From Saturnia japonica (lineage: Eukaryota; Arthropoda; Insecta; Lepidoptera; Saturniidae), in assembly GCA_033032175.1 (NCBI GenBank), contig CM065322.1:1302001-1366000 (forward strand): a DNA stretch of 64,000 bases, in the 5' to 3' direction. Positions 50,445-59,996 of the stretch are shown piece after piece; positions within the stretch are counted from its first letter, which is position 1; every line of letters starts with the position of its first letter. Below the pieces are notes generated by a model. That model had not been told where the DNA came from. It searched no databases and was given only the letters and a program-made list of their open reading frames with translations. The position numbers were made by a program, and so were the translations under genes.

Positions 50445-50940
50445 AGTTTTTTTTTATACCACACTACCTGGTGGGAAAGAAGCATACGGTCCGTCTGATG
50501 GTAAGCGTTTACCGCAGCCTATGGACGCTTACAACACCAGAAGTATCACATACACGTTGCTAACCCTATAAAAACCTGTTCACTCCCCTTGTACTACCCT
50601 AGGGGAATCTTATCAGGGAGCTCTATCCACATTCGGAGGTTCTAGAATGTGAGGATGAACTCCCTGGCAATGGCGAGTGATGCGATGGTTGAAGGTAGCC
50701 ATTGGCATCATGTCGAAGAATTCCTCAGAACACAACCCATTATAAAACGGTAGAAAACGCACCAGGAGGCGAGGTCTTTCCTTAGTCATAAATAAATAGG
50801 TTAAATCAAAATCTGGATCAAAATATTTATTCAATTTAGGCCCCAAGAAAGCACTCATTAACGTCAAAACACTATTACCTGTTCGCGCAATATACCAGTC
50901 TTCGAGCAGAACTGACAAGAAACTCGATCGGGTCAATCAT
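50445..50940. repeat. Composite repeat: SINE-like segment plus family J
   Basis: 50445-50640 (GAAGCATACGGTCCGTCTGA, GCAGCCTATGGACGCTTACA, AACCTGTTCACTCCCC) resembles a common lepidopteran interspersed repeat from memory. 50820-50940 (TTTATTCAATTTAGGCCCCA, GCACTCATTAACGTCAAAAC) is family J. The ORF on the minus strand across 50613-50936 is unlikely to be a host gene. Confidence 0.6.
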
Positions 50941-51693
50941 AATTTTTTCAAATTTGTTCTTTACAGTTTTTATTTACAGCTATTATCATTTTCAGGTGAT
51001 GGACAGTTTTGGAATAACTTCCAGATATATCTATACCTATACAGCAAACAAAGGTTAAAGTTAGATCAGAATAACATTTTGTTACTAAAATATTATTATA
51101 ATGAACCAAATTGGTGTTCCATTCGTTTTAGATGTGCATAAGGTTCGTTTTCAGTTAAGAATATTTGAATAAATATAAATATATTAGAATATTTTATGTG
51201 AATAAAGTAAAACAAGCTTTCCATTCATGCAATGAAAATCATTAGTGTACCTATAAATAGATGACGGCTAGAAAAAAAAAATTTGATTTTCTTTTCCAGC
51301 CGTGTTTCCGATGCGTGTGTCTCATCGGCAACATCTGAGGAATCATTCTATTTTTAACCCCTCAGGGGATGGTATCTCAAAAACGTGCAAGATTTTATTC
51401 TTCAATGTCTAAGTATAAGTTTATTCTGTGCGTTGTCTGTCAGACGGTCTTTAGACTTTTATTACGTAAAGAATGTGGGTCAATCAACAATTTTACCCAT
51501 ACGTTGCCGCTCCTGATATTTTATGGTATATTATGTAATAATTGATAATATTCATAGAGAAATGTAATATCACAGACTCTAACACCATTAACAGTAACTC
51601 TAACAGTATCTAAGACCATTAGGCACAAAGGGAAACTTGATTACGTTCTCAAAAATCTTTCAATTCCATGAAATACTCGTTATCTATATATCA

Positions 51694-51721
51694 GGTCTTT
51701 ACCTATGAAATTGCCGTTTTG
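51694..51721 (+). repeat. Left terminal inverted repeat of the mariner
   Basis: It matches the reverse complement of 52946-52973 with one mismatch, near the inner edge. It is preceded by CA where an intact mariner would show TA. Confidence 0.9.
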
Positions 51722-51767
51722 TATGAAAAAATTTCAACGAACTTTTTTAATGTACTTTTTATTTGTA

Positions 51768-52786
51768 TTAATCGAAGTAATCACCCATGCAATCAATGCA
51801 TCTTTGCCAGCGCAGTGGCAGTTTATTGATGCCCTTCTTAAAGAAATCAGCTGGACGGGAGGCAACAAATTCTTCAAAGGCATTTTGTACTGCCTCTCGG
51901 GTATTGAATTTTTTTCCCGCCAAGGAGTTATCCAAATTCTGGAGAAAGTATTAGTCTGTAGGCGCAAGGTCTGGTGAGTAGGGGGATGACGGAGAACTTC
52001 CAACCCCAGTTCTTGCAACTTGGAGACCGTCTGCTGTGCAGTATGAGGTCGCGCGTTGTCGTGCAGGAGCAGCGGAGACGAGCGATTGACCAATGCTGGC
52101 TGGAGATGTGCCAGCTTCTCCATCATTGTGTTCATTTCTACACAGTACACATCTGCAGTAATGCTCACCCCGTTTGGTAAGAAGCTGTGTTGAATCACAC
52201 CGGCGCTAGACCACCAAACAGTGACCATCACTTTTCTAGGGGTAAGTTTTCGTTCAGGGCATTGTTTAGGTGCTGAACCAGGATCCAACCAATTTGCTGA
52301 ACGCTTGCGGTTATCAAACAGAATCCATTTTTCATCGCAGGTAACAATGCGGTTCAAAATTCCTTCATTTGTGCGTCTGTTGAGCAGTGCAAGGCACGTC
52401 TCGACGCGTACTTCGCGCTGGCTATCATTGAGTTCGTGGGGCACCCATTTGTCAAGCTTTTTTACCTTGCCAATTTGACACAAATGGACCAATATTGTTT
52501 TGACGCTAACGTCGAAAGCTGCTGCTAATTCAGCCGTAGATTGTGTATCATCAGCTTCCCCAATCGCCTTTAATTCGTCATTGTCGACCAAAGTCTTGGG
52601 ACGACCGCTAGGTTCATTTTTCAGGTCGAAATTCCCAGAATGGAAGCGAGCAAACTAATAACAGGTGGTGCGTTGGTTTGTAGTGTTAGTTCCGTAAACG
52701 TCGTTGATGTTGCGTGCCACTTGTGCCGCGTTGCTGCCACGACTGTACTCATATTCCATAATTACTCGAATTTTTAACGTATCCAT
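51768..52786 (-). pseudogene. Mariner transposase pseudogene (two stops, one frameshift)
   Basis: This DDE-type transposase would cut and paste the surrounding element. Conceptual translation from the ATG at 52786 gives an N-terminal helix-turn-helix part, a linker with GKVKKLDKWVPHEL, the first catalytic Asp in VTCDEKW (about residue 151), the second in LHDNARPH (about residue 243), and the third in a PTD motif 34 residues further on, the D,D34D pattern of mariners. Length would be about 340 aa, as in the family. It is dead: a TAG replaces a Trp-like codon at 52655-52657, a single C is missing in the C run near 51980, and TAA at 51951-51953 immediately follows the third Asp codon. The longest surviving frame is 51734-52591. 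The WVPHEL region resembles Hsmar1/SETMAR, hence the cecropia subfamily call. Confidence 0.93.
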
Positions 52787-52945
52787 GATGACATAAAATA
52801 TTGAAATACGATGAAAATGTAACACTAATCAATAAACAAATGACTACTTTTGGAAAAAGAATTCCATGTTTTTAAAATAAAATTAATTTGAAATTAGAAT
52901 TCTTAGCCAAACAAAAATTATTTTGATTTGAAATGGCCAGTACTG

Positions 52946-52973
52946 CAGAACGGCAATTTCATAGGTAAAGACC
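52946..52973 (-). repeat. Right terminal inverted repeat of the mariner
   Basis: This is the partner of 51694-51721 and is followed directly by TA at 52974-52975, the expected mariner target dinucleotide. Confidence 0.9.
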
Positions 52974-52999
52974 TATTATTAATACGTTAAGCAAAAGCT

Positions 53000-53201
53000 T
53001 TCGGTACCATTTTAAGAGTACTGCGTACACGAAAGACTGTGGATATTTGGAATGGTGAAAGTTTATACGGAGGAGTGCAGAAAGCTAAAATTTATCTTTA
53101 ATATCTGTTACTAATATATTAAATAAAATAAATTAATACTGCGAATCTTGACTTGATCAAAAAGTCGCAGATCGAATTTCGAGCGTAGGGCGATCGCTAG
53201 T
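53000..53201 (-). repeat. Family A copy, inverted, internally deleted
   Basis: The right edge reads GGGCGATCGCTAGT, the complement of the ACTAGCGGTCGCCC end. The interior joins the GCAGTATTAATTTATTT block directly to the terminal region, so about 150 bases are missing. It lies about 27 bases outside the mariner's right end and is followed by a family C tail at 53215. Confidence 0.75.
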
Positions 53202-53214
53202 AAAAACTAAACGG

Positions 53215-53303
53215 TCCGGTGAAGCTGTAAAAGCCGCAGCGGCTCTGTTTTTGGATAGGGCCCCTAAGGCTAACAATGTAGTTAGTTCAAAAAAAAAAAG
53301 AAT
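53215..53303 (+). repeat. Family C 3' tail
   Basis: GTCCGGTGAAGCTGTAAAAG, CTGTTTTTGGATAGGGCCCC and an A-rich tail, directly after the family A copy at 53000-53201. Confidence 0.85.
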
Positions 53304-54110
53304 AAACGGAAAACAAAATTTATTTTGTCGAAAAAAATATTCTAAACTCTCCATAATGTGGGTATATTACTTGATTAACCCATGTACCACTTATTTTTGT
53401 AACTTATGTAATTATAATTTTTTAATTTACCATTTTTTGTCTCTTTACAAATATTACTAGTGACCTACCCTGCTATTCACGATACAAAAGCTAGTTGTCC
53501 TAGAACTGCGTCAACGGAACGATCGAAATCAGTATGTATTAAAAAAACTAATCCCACCTGTGGAATTTTCATAGCAATGTTACTTTATGTATAAAAAACT
53601 TTTCATACAATTTTGTTTCCGATTAGGGATAGGCACTTTATAGCATCGTGACTGCCAAATATTTGATGAAAATTCGACACAGTGTCTCGGTATCGTGCGT
53701 CACTTTTTGTAATCAGCCAGTGTATTTTCACTTTACAGTAAACACAATTGTACTCTTACGAAGCAACTCAAACGTACGTTTTCTAAAAGAAATTGAATGG
53801 GTCAGATCGTATGCCTAACGCCAGTGCGTGTTTCAACCCTTTCACCCTTTAGGTACACTACAGACCGAAATATAACAACGCAAGTAGGGATGAGCGATAT
53901 CAATAATTATTTTTTATACACCTACCTGAACATGGATTTATTTTGATGAAAAGTTGAATTTCTGTTTATATTTTGATTACGTATATTCTTCTCAACTCCA
54001 TTTACAACGGAGATACATATAAACACAATACCATCTCTATGCCCTGGACAGGATACATAGATGGGAAGTCACAATGTGATAGATTACTAGTGTAAATAAT
54101 ACTAAGTACC

Positions 54111-54432
54111 AGCGACTTTTTAATCATAGACTACTTACTGTTTGACATTTGCAGTATGAACCTAAACAACGAATATTATATCACTGGCTGTCACTTTTTA
54201 TTGAGTGACAATGTCAATATTTTGGGAGGTCTAAGTTCAATGGCACTGGTCAGTTAGGATTCGCAGTATTAATTTATTTAATTTAATATGTTAGTAACGG
54301 ATAATAAAGATAAATTTTAGCTTTCTGAACTCCTTCTCCATATAAACTTTAACCATGTCAAATCTCACAGACTTCCGTGCACGCAATACGCTTAAAAAGG
54401 TGTTCGAACTTTTCTTCTCACGTATTAATATA
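54111..54432 (+). repeat. Family A copy
   Basis: It runs from AGCGACTTTTTAATCATAGA to CACGTATTAATATA. The first ~25 bases, including ACTAGCGG, are absent. Confidence 0.82.
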
Positions 54433-55502
54433 ATGTTTAAGAATCGCTTTAGCTTATACTCATCGTTTCGTAGATCTTCATAATTATAGTGTAGATATGT
54501 AAACCACCATGTTGTTCTGTTTGCATCAAAATAGGATGAATCCATATGCGTCTATTTGAATTCTTACTTTGATTTTGACAATTTCTTTACATATTGTATG
54601 CAAACCTAACACGTATGATGTTCGTGCATAGCAATGTATTATTAAAATATACAGTAACATGGCAAATCAAGTGGCGACGTTGGCGCGAACGTCTACACAA
54701 ACCCTGAAAAGGCATATCAGCAAGCCAGTATGATATCGACAAATGGCCATGAAATTTGTGTCACCGACGGTCGCCGTTTGTTTGTGGACATATGTATTTA
54801 TCTTCAGGTGCTGTACAGTCATTTTACAGAGTTAGTATAAAAAAAGAACATCGGTCTAACGTTGTTTTAGGGTATTCCTCGATGTCAAAATATCGATGTT
54901 TTCACTCACATTGATGCTTAAATAAAATCGATGTATATCGATCATTTCTAAACGCAAGTCTTGCTATTTTGCGTCAGATATACTTTATAGAATTGGTTAT
55001 ATCTAGTCAAACCTGTGCAACAGGATCTACCTCACCTTAGTTCATTAATTATTGCAAGATTCGACTGAGAAAAGAAGCAGAGGAACTGTGTTCTGGTCTG
55101 AAAGTTATGGTTAGGAAACTACGATTAGAAATAGTAAACTCCTATTTAGTGTCTAAAATTGTGATTGCGGTCCTTTTTGAATTTAGTTATAAACGACTAT
55201 AGGCTACATTAACACTTTAACATCATGTGGACAACAGAACTATGCTAATACATTCCATAAAAAAATTATACATAATTATAAACTTTGTATATTTCACTGT
55301 CAATCTATATATTATCATATGGTACATCGGGATATTAATTTATATTGCGTTACTGTTGTTTGTCATTATCATTTTGTACGTAACTCGCTTGTAGGTACCA
55401 CTTCCTTTCTCAGCCTTATACACTGCTGGGTACAGTTACTATGTATATCAAAATTCCACTGTATCATACCCGAATCCCAAGTGTCCTATACTTATAGTTT
55501 TA

Positions 55503-55720
55503 ATGAAGCATTAGAACATAACATACCATCACGCCTGTATCCCCGAAGGATTAGGCAGAGGTGTACTATATGACTCCTGTAACCCCGAAGTGTTAGGCAG
55601 AGGTGTACTAGTACACCCACAGTTCACCGTGTATGATTTTTAGGTCCCATGTAGGTAATAGGAGGCGAGCCTATTGCCATTCATCGGGCACAAAGCCAAA
55701 CTCGAGACATCGATGATAGC
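55503..55720 (+). repeat. Family I copy with an internal 42-bp tandem duplication
   Basis: The CCTGTA-CCCCGAAG-TTAGGCAGAGGTGTACTA segment occurs twice with a 42-base period (from 55534 and 55576); the 34.2 kb copy has it once. The rest (GCGAGCCTATTGCCATTCAT) aligns with 34198-34345. Confidence 0.8.
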
Positions 55721-55774
55721 AGTCGCGCTTACGACCACCACTAGGCTAATGAGGCAGTATAGAACACTAATTAA

Positions 55775-56145
55775 AGGAGACGGGTATTTCTAGGCCCAGA
55801 ATTTAATTATTTGAACTACGGTTTATAAAATGGAATATATTTTTGTTTTTAAGATCGTACAATATCATTAAAATTCACAATCAACAAGATAAATAAACTA
55901 AAATATAATAAACATAAGCCTTTTTAATATTAATCCTACTTCTGAAATAGTTTAATTAAAGTTTATTACATGACTTCGCTTTTACGAAATATCCTAAATC
56001 TCTGCTTTTAGATTGCAAAAAAATCTGCTTTTTTTCAGTGACTGTTTGATAATGCATTAGCCATTAATTTACACGGTATTCATATAATTACATCTCTTTT
56101 TTTACCCAGGCCCATGTCTGTATGAAAGAGTATCCGATTATTTTG
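55775..56145 (+). repeat. Family F, longer copy
   Basis: It matches 17440-17705 on both sides of an extra segment at about 55828-55932. The core around CATGACTTCGCTTTTACGAA is almost unchanged between the copies, suggesting fairly recent spread. Confidence 0.82.
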
Positions 56146-56939
56146 GTATTGAATTTGCTCTTGACAGTACCTACTTGCATTGAAAATAACTAAACATTTT
56201 TTTTAATTTATTCAAAGTAATATATTATTAAATAAATATCAATAAACCCACTTAATTCTATGTAGGTATAATCTATATATAATACGATAATAAAATTTTA
56301 TTATTGTTTAGTTTCATAACATTTGGTATTCAAATTAGTTTAAAAGGCACCGTTTATTTGCAAAACTGTATTAATATATTATAATCAACAACTGTATTAT
56401 TAACAGATCGAATTACAAGTCATGTTCTTGTATAAATGATATATTATAATACATATATTATTTATTAACATGAACTTATTATAGAAATATATTTAAACAA
56501 AAAATACAGTTAAAGTGAATTAATCATTTAACATTTTATTGACAGCGTTAGCACAGATTTCATCAGTTTAAAATAATCGTTTATCCATTTCGCTGATTGA
56601 CAAAAAGCGTATTGCTTTATTTCCAGTAATTGCAATTAAGCAAAATGATTATAAAAATGTAAATAATACGGACATAAAATGTACTGTTTGCGAATTAGGG
56701 TTGTAGCTAACTTCATGTTTAATTCTGAAGTGAAATAATAAAACAAAATCTTTCTAAAAATTGCATCAAATTGTTTCGATATAATACACCTTATCTAGAT
56801 ATATTTTATCATCAAACTTTACCCTTATGTTAATAAGCTAAAAGAATTGGGGGCCATTGTCTGTGTCTCTACAGTCCTCTTTTAAATAGAGATCACATAA
56901 TATATCTTTATGATATTGAATATCGTTCTTTCTTCCGAT

Positions 56940-57090
56940 CCTTTGTAAGGTTGCCTGGAAGAAATTGCTTTATGCAATAAGGCCGCCTGTTGTTTCTGTT
57001 CTGTTATTTTTTCTACTTTTTATTTTTATTGTACAGTGTATGTTTGTAACGATAAAGTATTTTCTATTATATTCTATTCTATCCTATCCA
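56940..57090 (+). mobile_element. Non-LTR retrotransposon 3' end with ATTCT-type tail
   Basis: A GGTTGCCTGGAAGAAATTGC...CAATAAGGCCGCC segment is followed by a T-rich stretch, ATAAAGTATT and a run of TATTCTATTC-like units. Insect jockey-superfamily elements often end in this GGTTGCCTGGAAGA...AAGGCCGCC block followed by short tandem units. No coding sequence is attached, so it is an extremely 5'-truncated copy. Its family differs from that of the 44.9 kb element. Confidence 0.7.
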
Positions 57091-58204
57091 TCTTTATCAT
57101 TTTATAAGAATTAGATAACTATTACAGTAATTGTTTAGTTTACCTCATAATAAGTAAAGATTTAAAACAAAATTAAAATAAATAGATAATGGACCCCAGG
57201 GACCCAAGTCTGCTATTTCACATTTATTAATCTAACATTGTCATTATATCGACACACTACTGATATTACATGGAAATAGTAACAGATTTGGTACTCTGCT
57301 AAAATTTCATTACTGTCTCGATAGAATCTCTAGTTGTGATAGTGTGTCAGTGGGAGGGCAATAGATAAATCGTTAGCGTTGTCTATCAAAATCTACCATG
57401 GATTCAGTGTTGATAATCGAAACTACCATTAATTTACAATACTTGTTAGTGCTATTTTTACTGTTAAATCTCAATAAATGTGTAAGATTACGTAAAAAAC
57501 GATATAACGATATCATTGAGACGCGACTGTAGAGCAGAATACCAAATCAGTCCGTGGTTTTCCGATAGAATGACAAAGAAATACGAGAATACCAAATTAG
57601 ATACTATCGACAAACTATTAAAACATTATTTTGTTAGCAGACTCGAGCCCCAGGTGATGTCGTATTGTAGAGAAAAGAAGTGTTTTAGTATCGAAAGCTG
57701 AGATCCACTTTGAATGCGCCATTACAGTTCGTGTTAATTATTTTTATGATTTCAATAAAAGAATTCAACAAAATATTATTTTATGTTTGAAGAAGGTAAA
57801 TTATTGCACTGTCTATGTTCCTCGAGACAGGCAGGCTGCAATTTTCTAATTTCCTATATAGCGATGGCTAAAATTTGAAATAAAATAAATCGGTTGTCTG
57901 TAAAGTCGGTTTACTGACGATAGTTGAACGTGAAAACGTCATAAGAAAATACTGATGGAATGGTATCATTTTCTAAAAGAAAATTTTAATTTTAATTATA
58001 GTTTTGTCAATTATAGCATAACCTACAATCGCTGCACTAGCGGACCGATGCTATTTATTTTGATGATGAAAGCACGAATATTCGACAATATATCACTGAA
58101 CATATATTTAATATAGAAAGAATCATTACCTTTATCGCCGCAATTATCGTTGCTATAAACCATTGACACCACATTCACTTTTCACTGCACTTCATACTTG
58201 ACGA

Positions 58205-58440
58205 AAACATGTAATTGTATTATTGCATAGCAGCTGTCCACGCGGACGCATCGCTCACTCAAGTAGGAGAGAGACAGATGTCGAACACTGCCGAACGCGG
58301 AGGCCAATTGTGCCTCTTTGTCGCTCGTACCGCGCTCTCGCTTGCACTTCAAGCCTTAAACGGAACGCCTCAGAGCGAGGTAACGCTGCATGAGTCATGT
58401 TTTTTCGTGCGTGCAGCCGGCTCCATCGAATTATAAGACG
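58205..58440. other. GC-rich promoter-like island
   Basis: CACGCGGACGCATCGCTCAC, GGAGAGAGACAGATGTCG, GCCGAACGCGGAGG and CGTACCGCGCTCTCGCTTGC in otherwise AT-rich DNA. There is no repeat partner in the window. The 73-codon plus frame through it has no recognisable domain. A 5' region of a gene outside the readable exons is possible. Confidence 0.3.
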
Positions 58441-58950
58441 TTGTCACGTCAAAAAGCCTTTTAATTTAATGTACCTTTTGATTAGGTAGCTAAAATTGAA
58501 ATGAAAACAATTTGATTAGTATTAATTATTTAAGATAGTTGACAACCTTAACTGCAGAACAAAAGTAGGTCCTTTTGAAACCTGTCATGTTATAATGAGA
58601 CTATGTCGTTCACACATTAGGCGTTTACGCTGTACACATTTCTTGAAACAATAATGTTTATTTATAAAAAAAAAAAATGAATTGCGCGTTCCGTGGAAAT
58701 GAATTTCAGATTGTTGTCACGTTTATAACGAAATCATATGAAATCAGTACACTTTAATTTTCAGTTTTTTTTTGTTTTATATAAATAAAAATAATACCTT
58801 CCTGATAATGGTTGATCACAAGGAAAAGGCCACTTCCCGAGGAACGCTGTCTCGTACCTGACAGTAGCCTTGTGCGTAATTACATTTTCCCGGCTGAGGG
58901 TCCCAAGCGCTCTCCCCAAACCACGGTGAACCTGTAAAAAACCATCTTAG

Positions 58951-58958
58951 GCTCCAGG
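58951..58958. repeat. Target site duplication, left (GCTCCAGG)
   Basis: Identical to 59948-59955 on the other side of the hAT element. Confidence 0.9.
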
Positions 58959-59947
58959 CAGTGTGACCGTTTTTAGTACTTTCAGTACAAATTGGTATAA
59001 TTAGGAGTCTGTGAAATTTATTAAGTTTTATTTTAGTTTAAAACCCAATTTTAGTATTTTTTGATACAATTTAACCCATAACAGTACATTTTTGGCCTTT
59101 TTAAGAATTACTAACTGGCAACAGTATAGACTACCATTTAAAGAGACACTGTTTTCAGAATTAAAATTTATTGCCCACAAATAGATATTTACGAAAGCTT
59201 TTCATCTCTGTTAAATGTTATAGATAAGTTTTCGAACATCGATGATACTAACAAACAAGCTATTGAAGAAGACTCGTCAGACTTCAGATGAACCACGATC
59301 AAGAAGTACAAAACCTTTTGTGTGGTGGTGGTAGTAATACAGATAATAATGTAAAACAGTTTTGGACCAACAGCAGTTTCGGGCCATATTGAGCAATATT
59401 GTTGATAAGAAAAAGGACTCAAAGTATAAAAATATCACTAACTTTAAAAAGTGTATAAAGTTTGTTCCCATTTCCAATACACAATGTGAAATAATTTTTT
59501 CTCTAGTTATTATCATTAAGACTAAATACAGAAATAGGTTTTTAACTAAGAACATTCCTTGCATATTAGGTACACGTTAAGCAAGCTTTGACTGAAGGTT
59601 GTATTTCTTTTGTCACCTCACCAGATATGATTATTATTGTAAAAAAATAGGTAATAATGATTATAACATCGATTTAGAACAAAAATTTTAAACATTACAA
59701 TATTTTTAATATTATTTTATAATACCAAAAAGTAAGTATAACACTGACACAACACCTCGACTGCTGAAGTGACAAAACAAGTCTTATATAGCATTATAGT
59801 ACACTAAACTTTGTCTCGAAAAATAACAAAATAATGACCCTAACATGTTAGTTGATTTTTAGTACAATTATACTTTTCATTTATTATATTTTAGTACTGG
59901 CCAGACATTTTGTTAGTACATTACATAATTTTGAAACGGTCACACTG
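58959..59947 (+). mobile_element. hAT-family element with 8-bp target duplication, inactive
   Basis: The ends are inverted repeats reading CAGTGTGACCGTTT inward on both sides (14 of 14 identical). The element is flanked by a perfect 8-bp direct duplication GCTCCAGG (58951-58958 and 59948-59955), the hAT hallmark. It sits inside a copy of a dispersed repeat whose uninterrupted relative at about 22540-22618 reads straight through the same GGCTCCAGG site. At 989 bp it is far shorter than an autonomous hAT and keeps only transposase C-terminal remnants. It is therefore an internally deleted copy needing a helper elsewhere. Confidence 0.93.
59193..59635 (+). pseudogene. hAT transposase C-terminal remnant
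   Basis: Two frames carry family-like sequence. The frame from 59193 reads ESFSSLLNVIDKFSNIDDT and ends at a stop. The frame from 59362 to the stop near 59580 includes FSLVIIIKTKYRNRFLTKN, matching the usual FS-x-hydrophobic-x-x-IKTK-x-RNR pattern of hAT C-terminal dimerisation domains. After a further shift come KQALTEGCISF and a proline-rich end typical of the same region. The His-Ser-Asn/Ala...E-R motif normally just before it is not intact. The frameshifts and missing upstream catalytic part make it non-functional. The flanking 8-bp duplication and inverted ends support the hAT call independently. Confidence 0.7.
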
Positions 59948-59955
59948 GCTCCAGG
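59948..59955. repeat. Target site duplication, right (GCTCCAGG)
   Basis: Second copy of the 8-bp hAT target duplication. The interrupted host repeat resumes directly after it. Confidence 0.9.
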
Positions 59956-59996
59956 GCCCTTATGGTTAACAGTACAGTCAGTTCTAAAAAAAGCGT

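Larger units (their letters stand above)
46176..51693. other. Repeat-bearing DNA between the LINE and the mariner
   Basis: Besides families A, H, J, the 49.5 kb repeat and the 48.99 kb fragment, a moderately GC-rich patch lies at 47130-47380, with overlapping minus frames (125 and 84 codons) that show no known motif. The rest is AT-rich. Confidence 0.4.
51694..52973 (-). mobile_element. Full-length mariner element, cecropia/Hsmar1-like, inactive
   Basis: The two ends are inverted repeats of about 28 bases with one mismatch; each reads inward GGTCTTTACCTATGAAATTG. The element is 1280 bp, the usual mariner length. The right end is followed by TA. The left end is preceded by CA, so one copy of the TA target duplication has probably mutated. 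The interior encodes a broken transposase on the minus strand. The class is well supported by the transposase, size and inverted ends; the subfamily assignment rests on protein resemblance from memory. Confidence 0.95.
58835..59996 (+). repeat. Family C copy interrupted by a hAT
   Basis: The left part (58835-58958) holds GCGCTCTCCCC and CGGTGAACCTGTAAAAAACC. The right part (59948-59996) holds CCAGGGCCCTTATGGTTAAC and CAGTTCTAAAAAAAGCG. Removing the hAT and one GCTCCAGG restores a continuous family C tail. Confidence 0.85.

Noticed and set aside
50613..50936. 107-codon minus-strand frame
   Set aside because: It spans a SINE-like repeat and a family J tail; there is no independent sign of a gene.
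51705..52478. Plus-strand frames of 68-90 codons across the mariner
   Set aside because: They are antisense to the transposase pseudogene.
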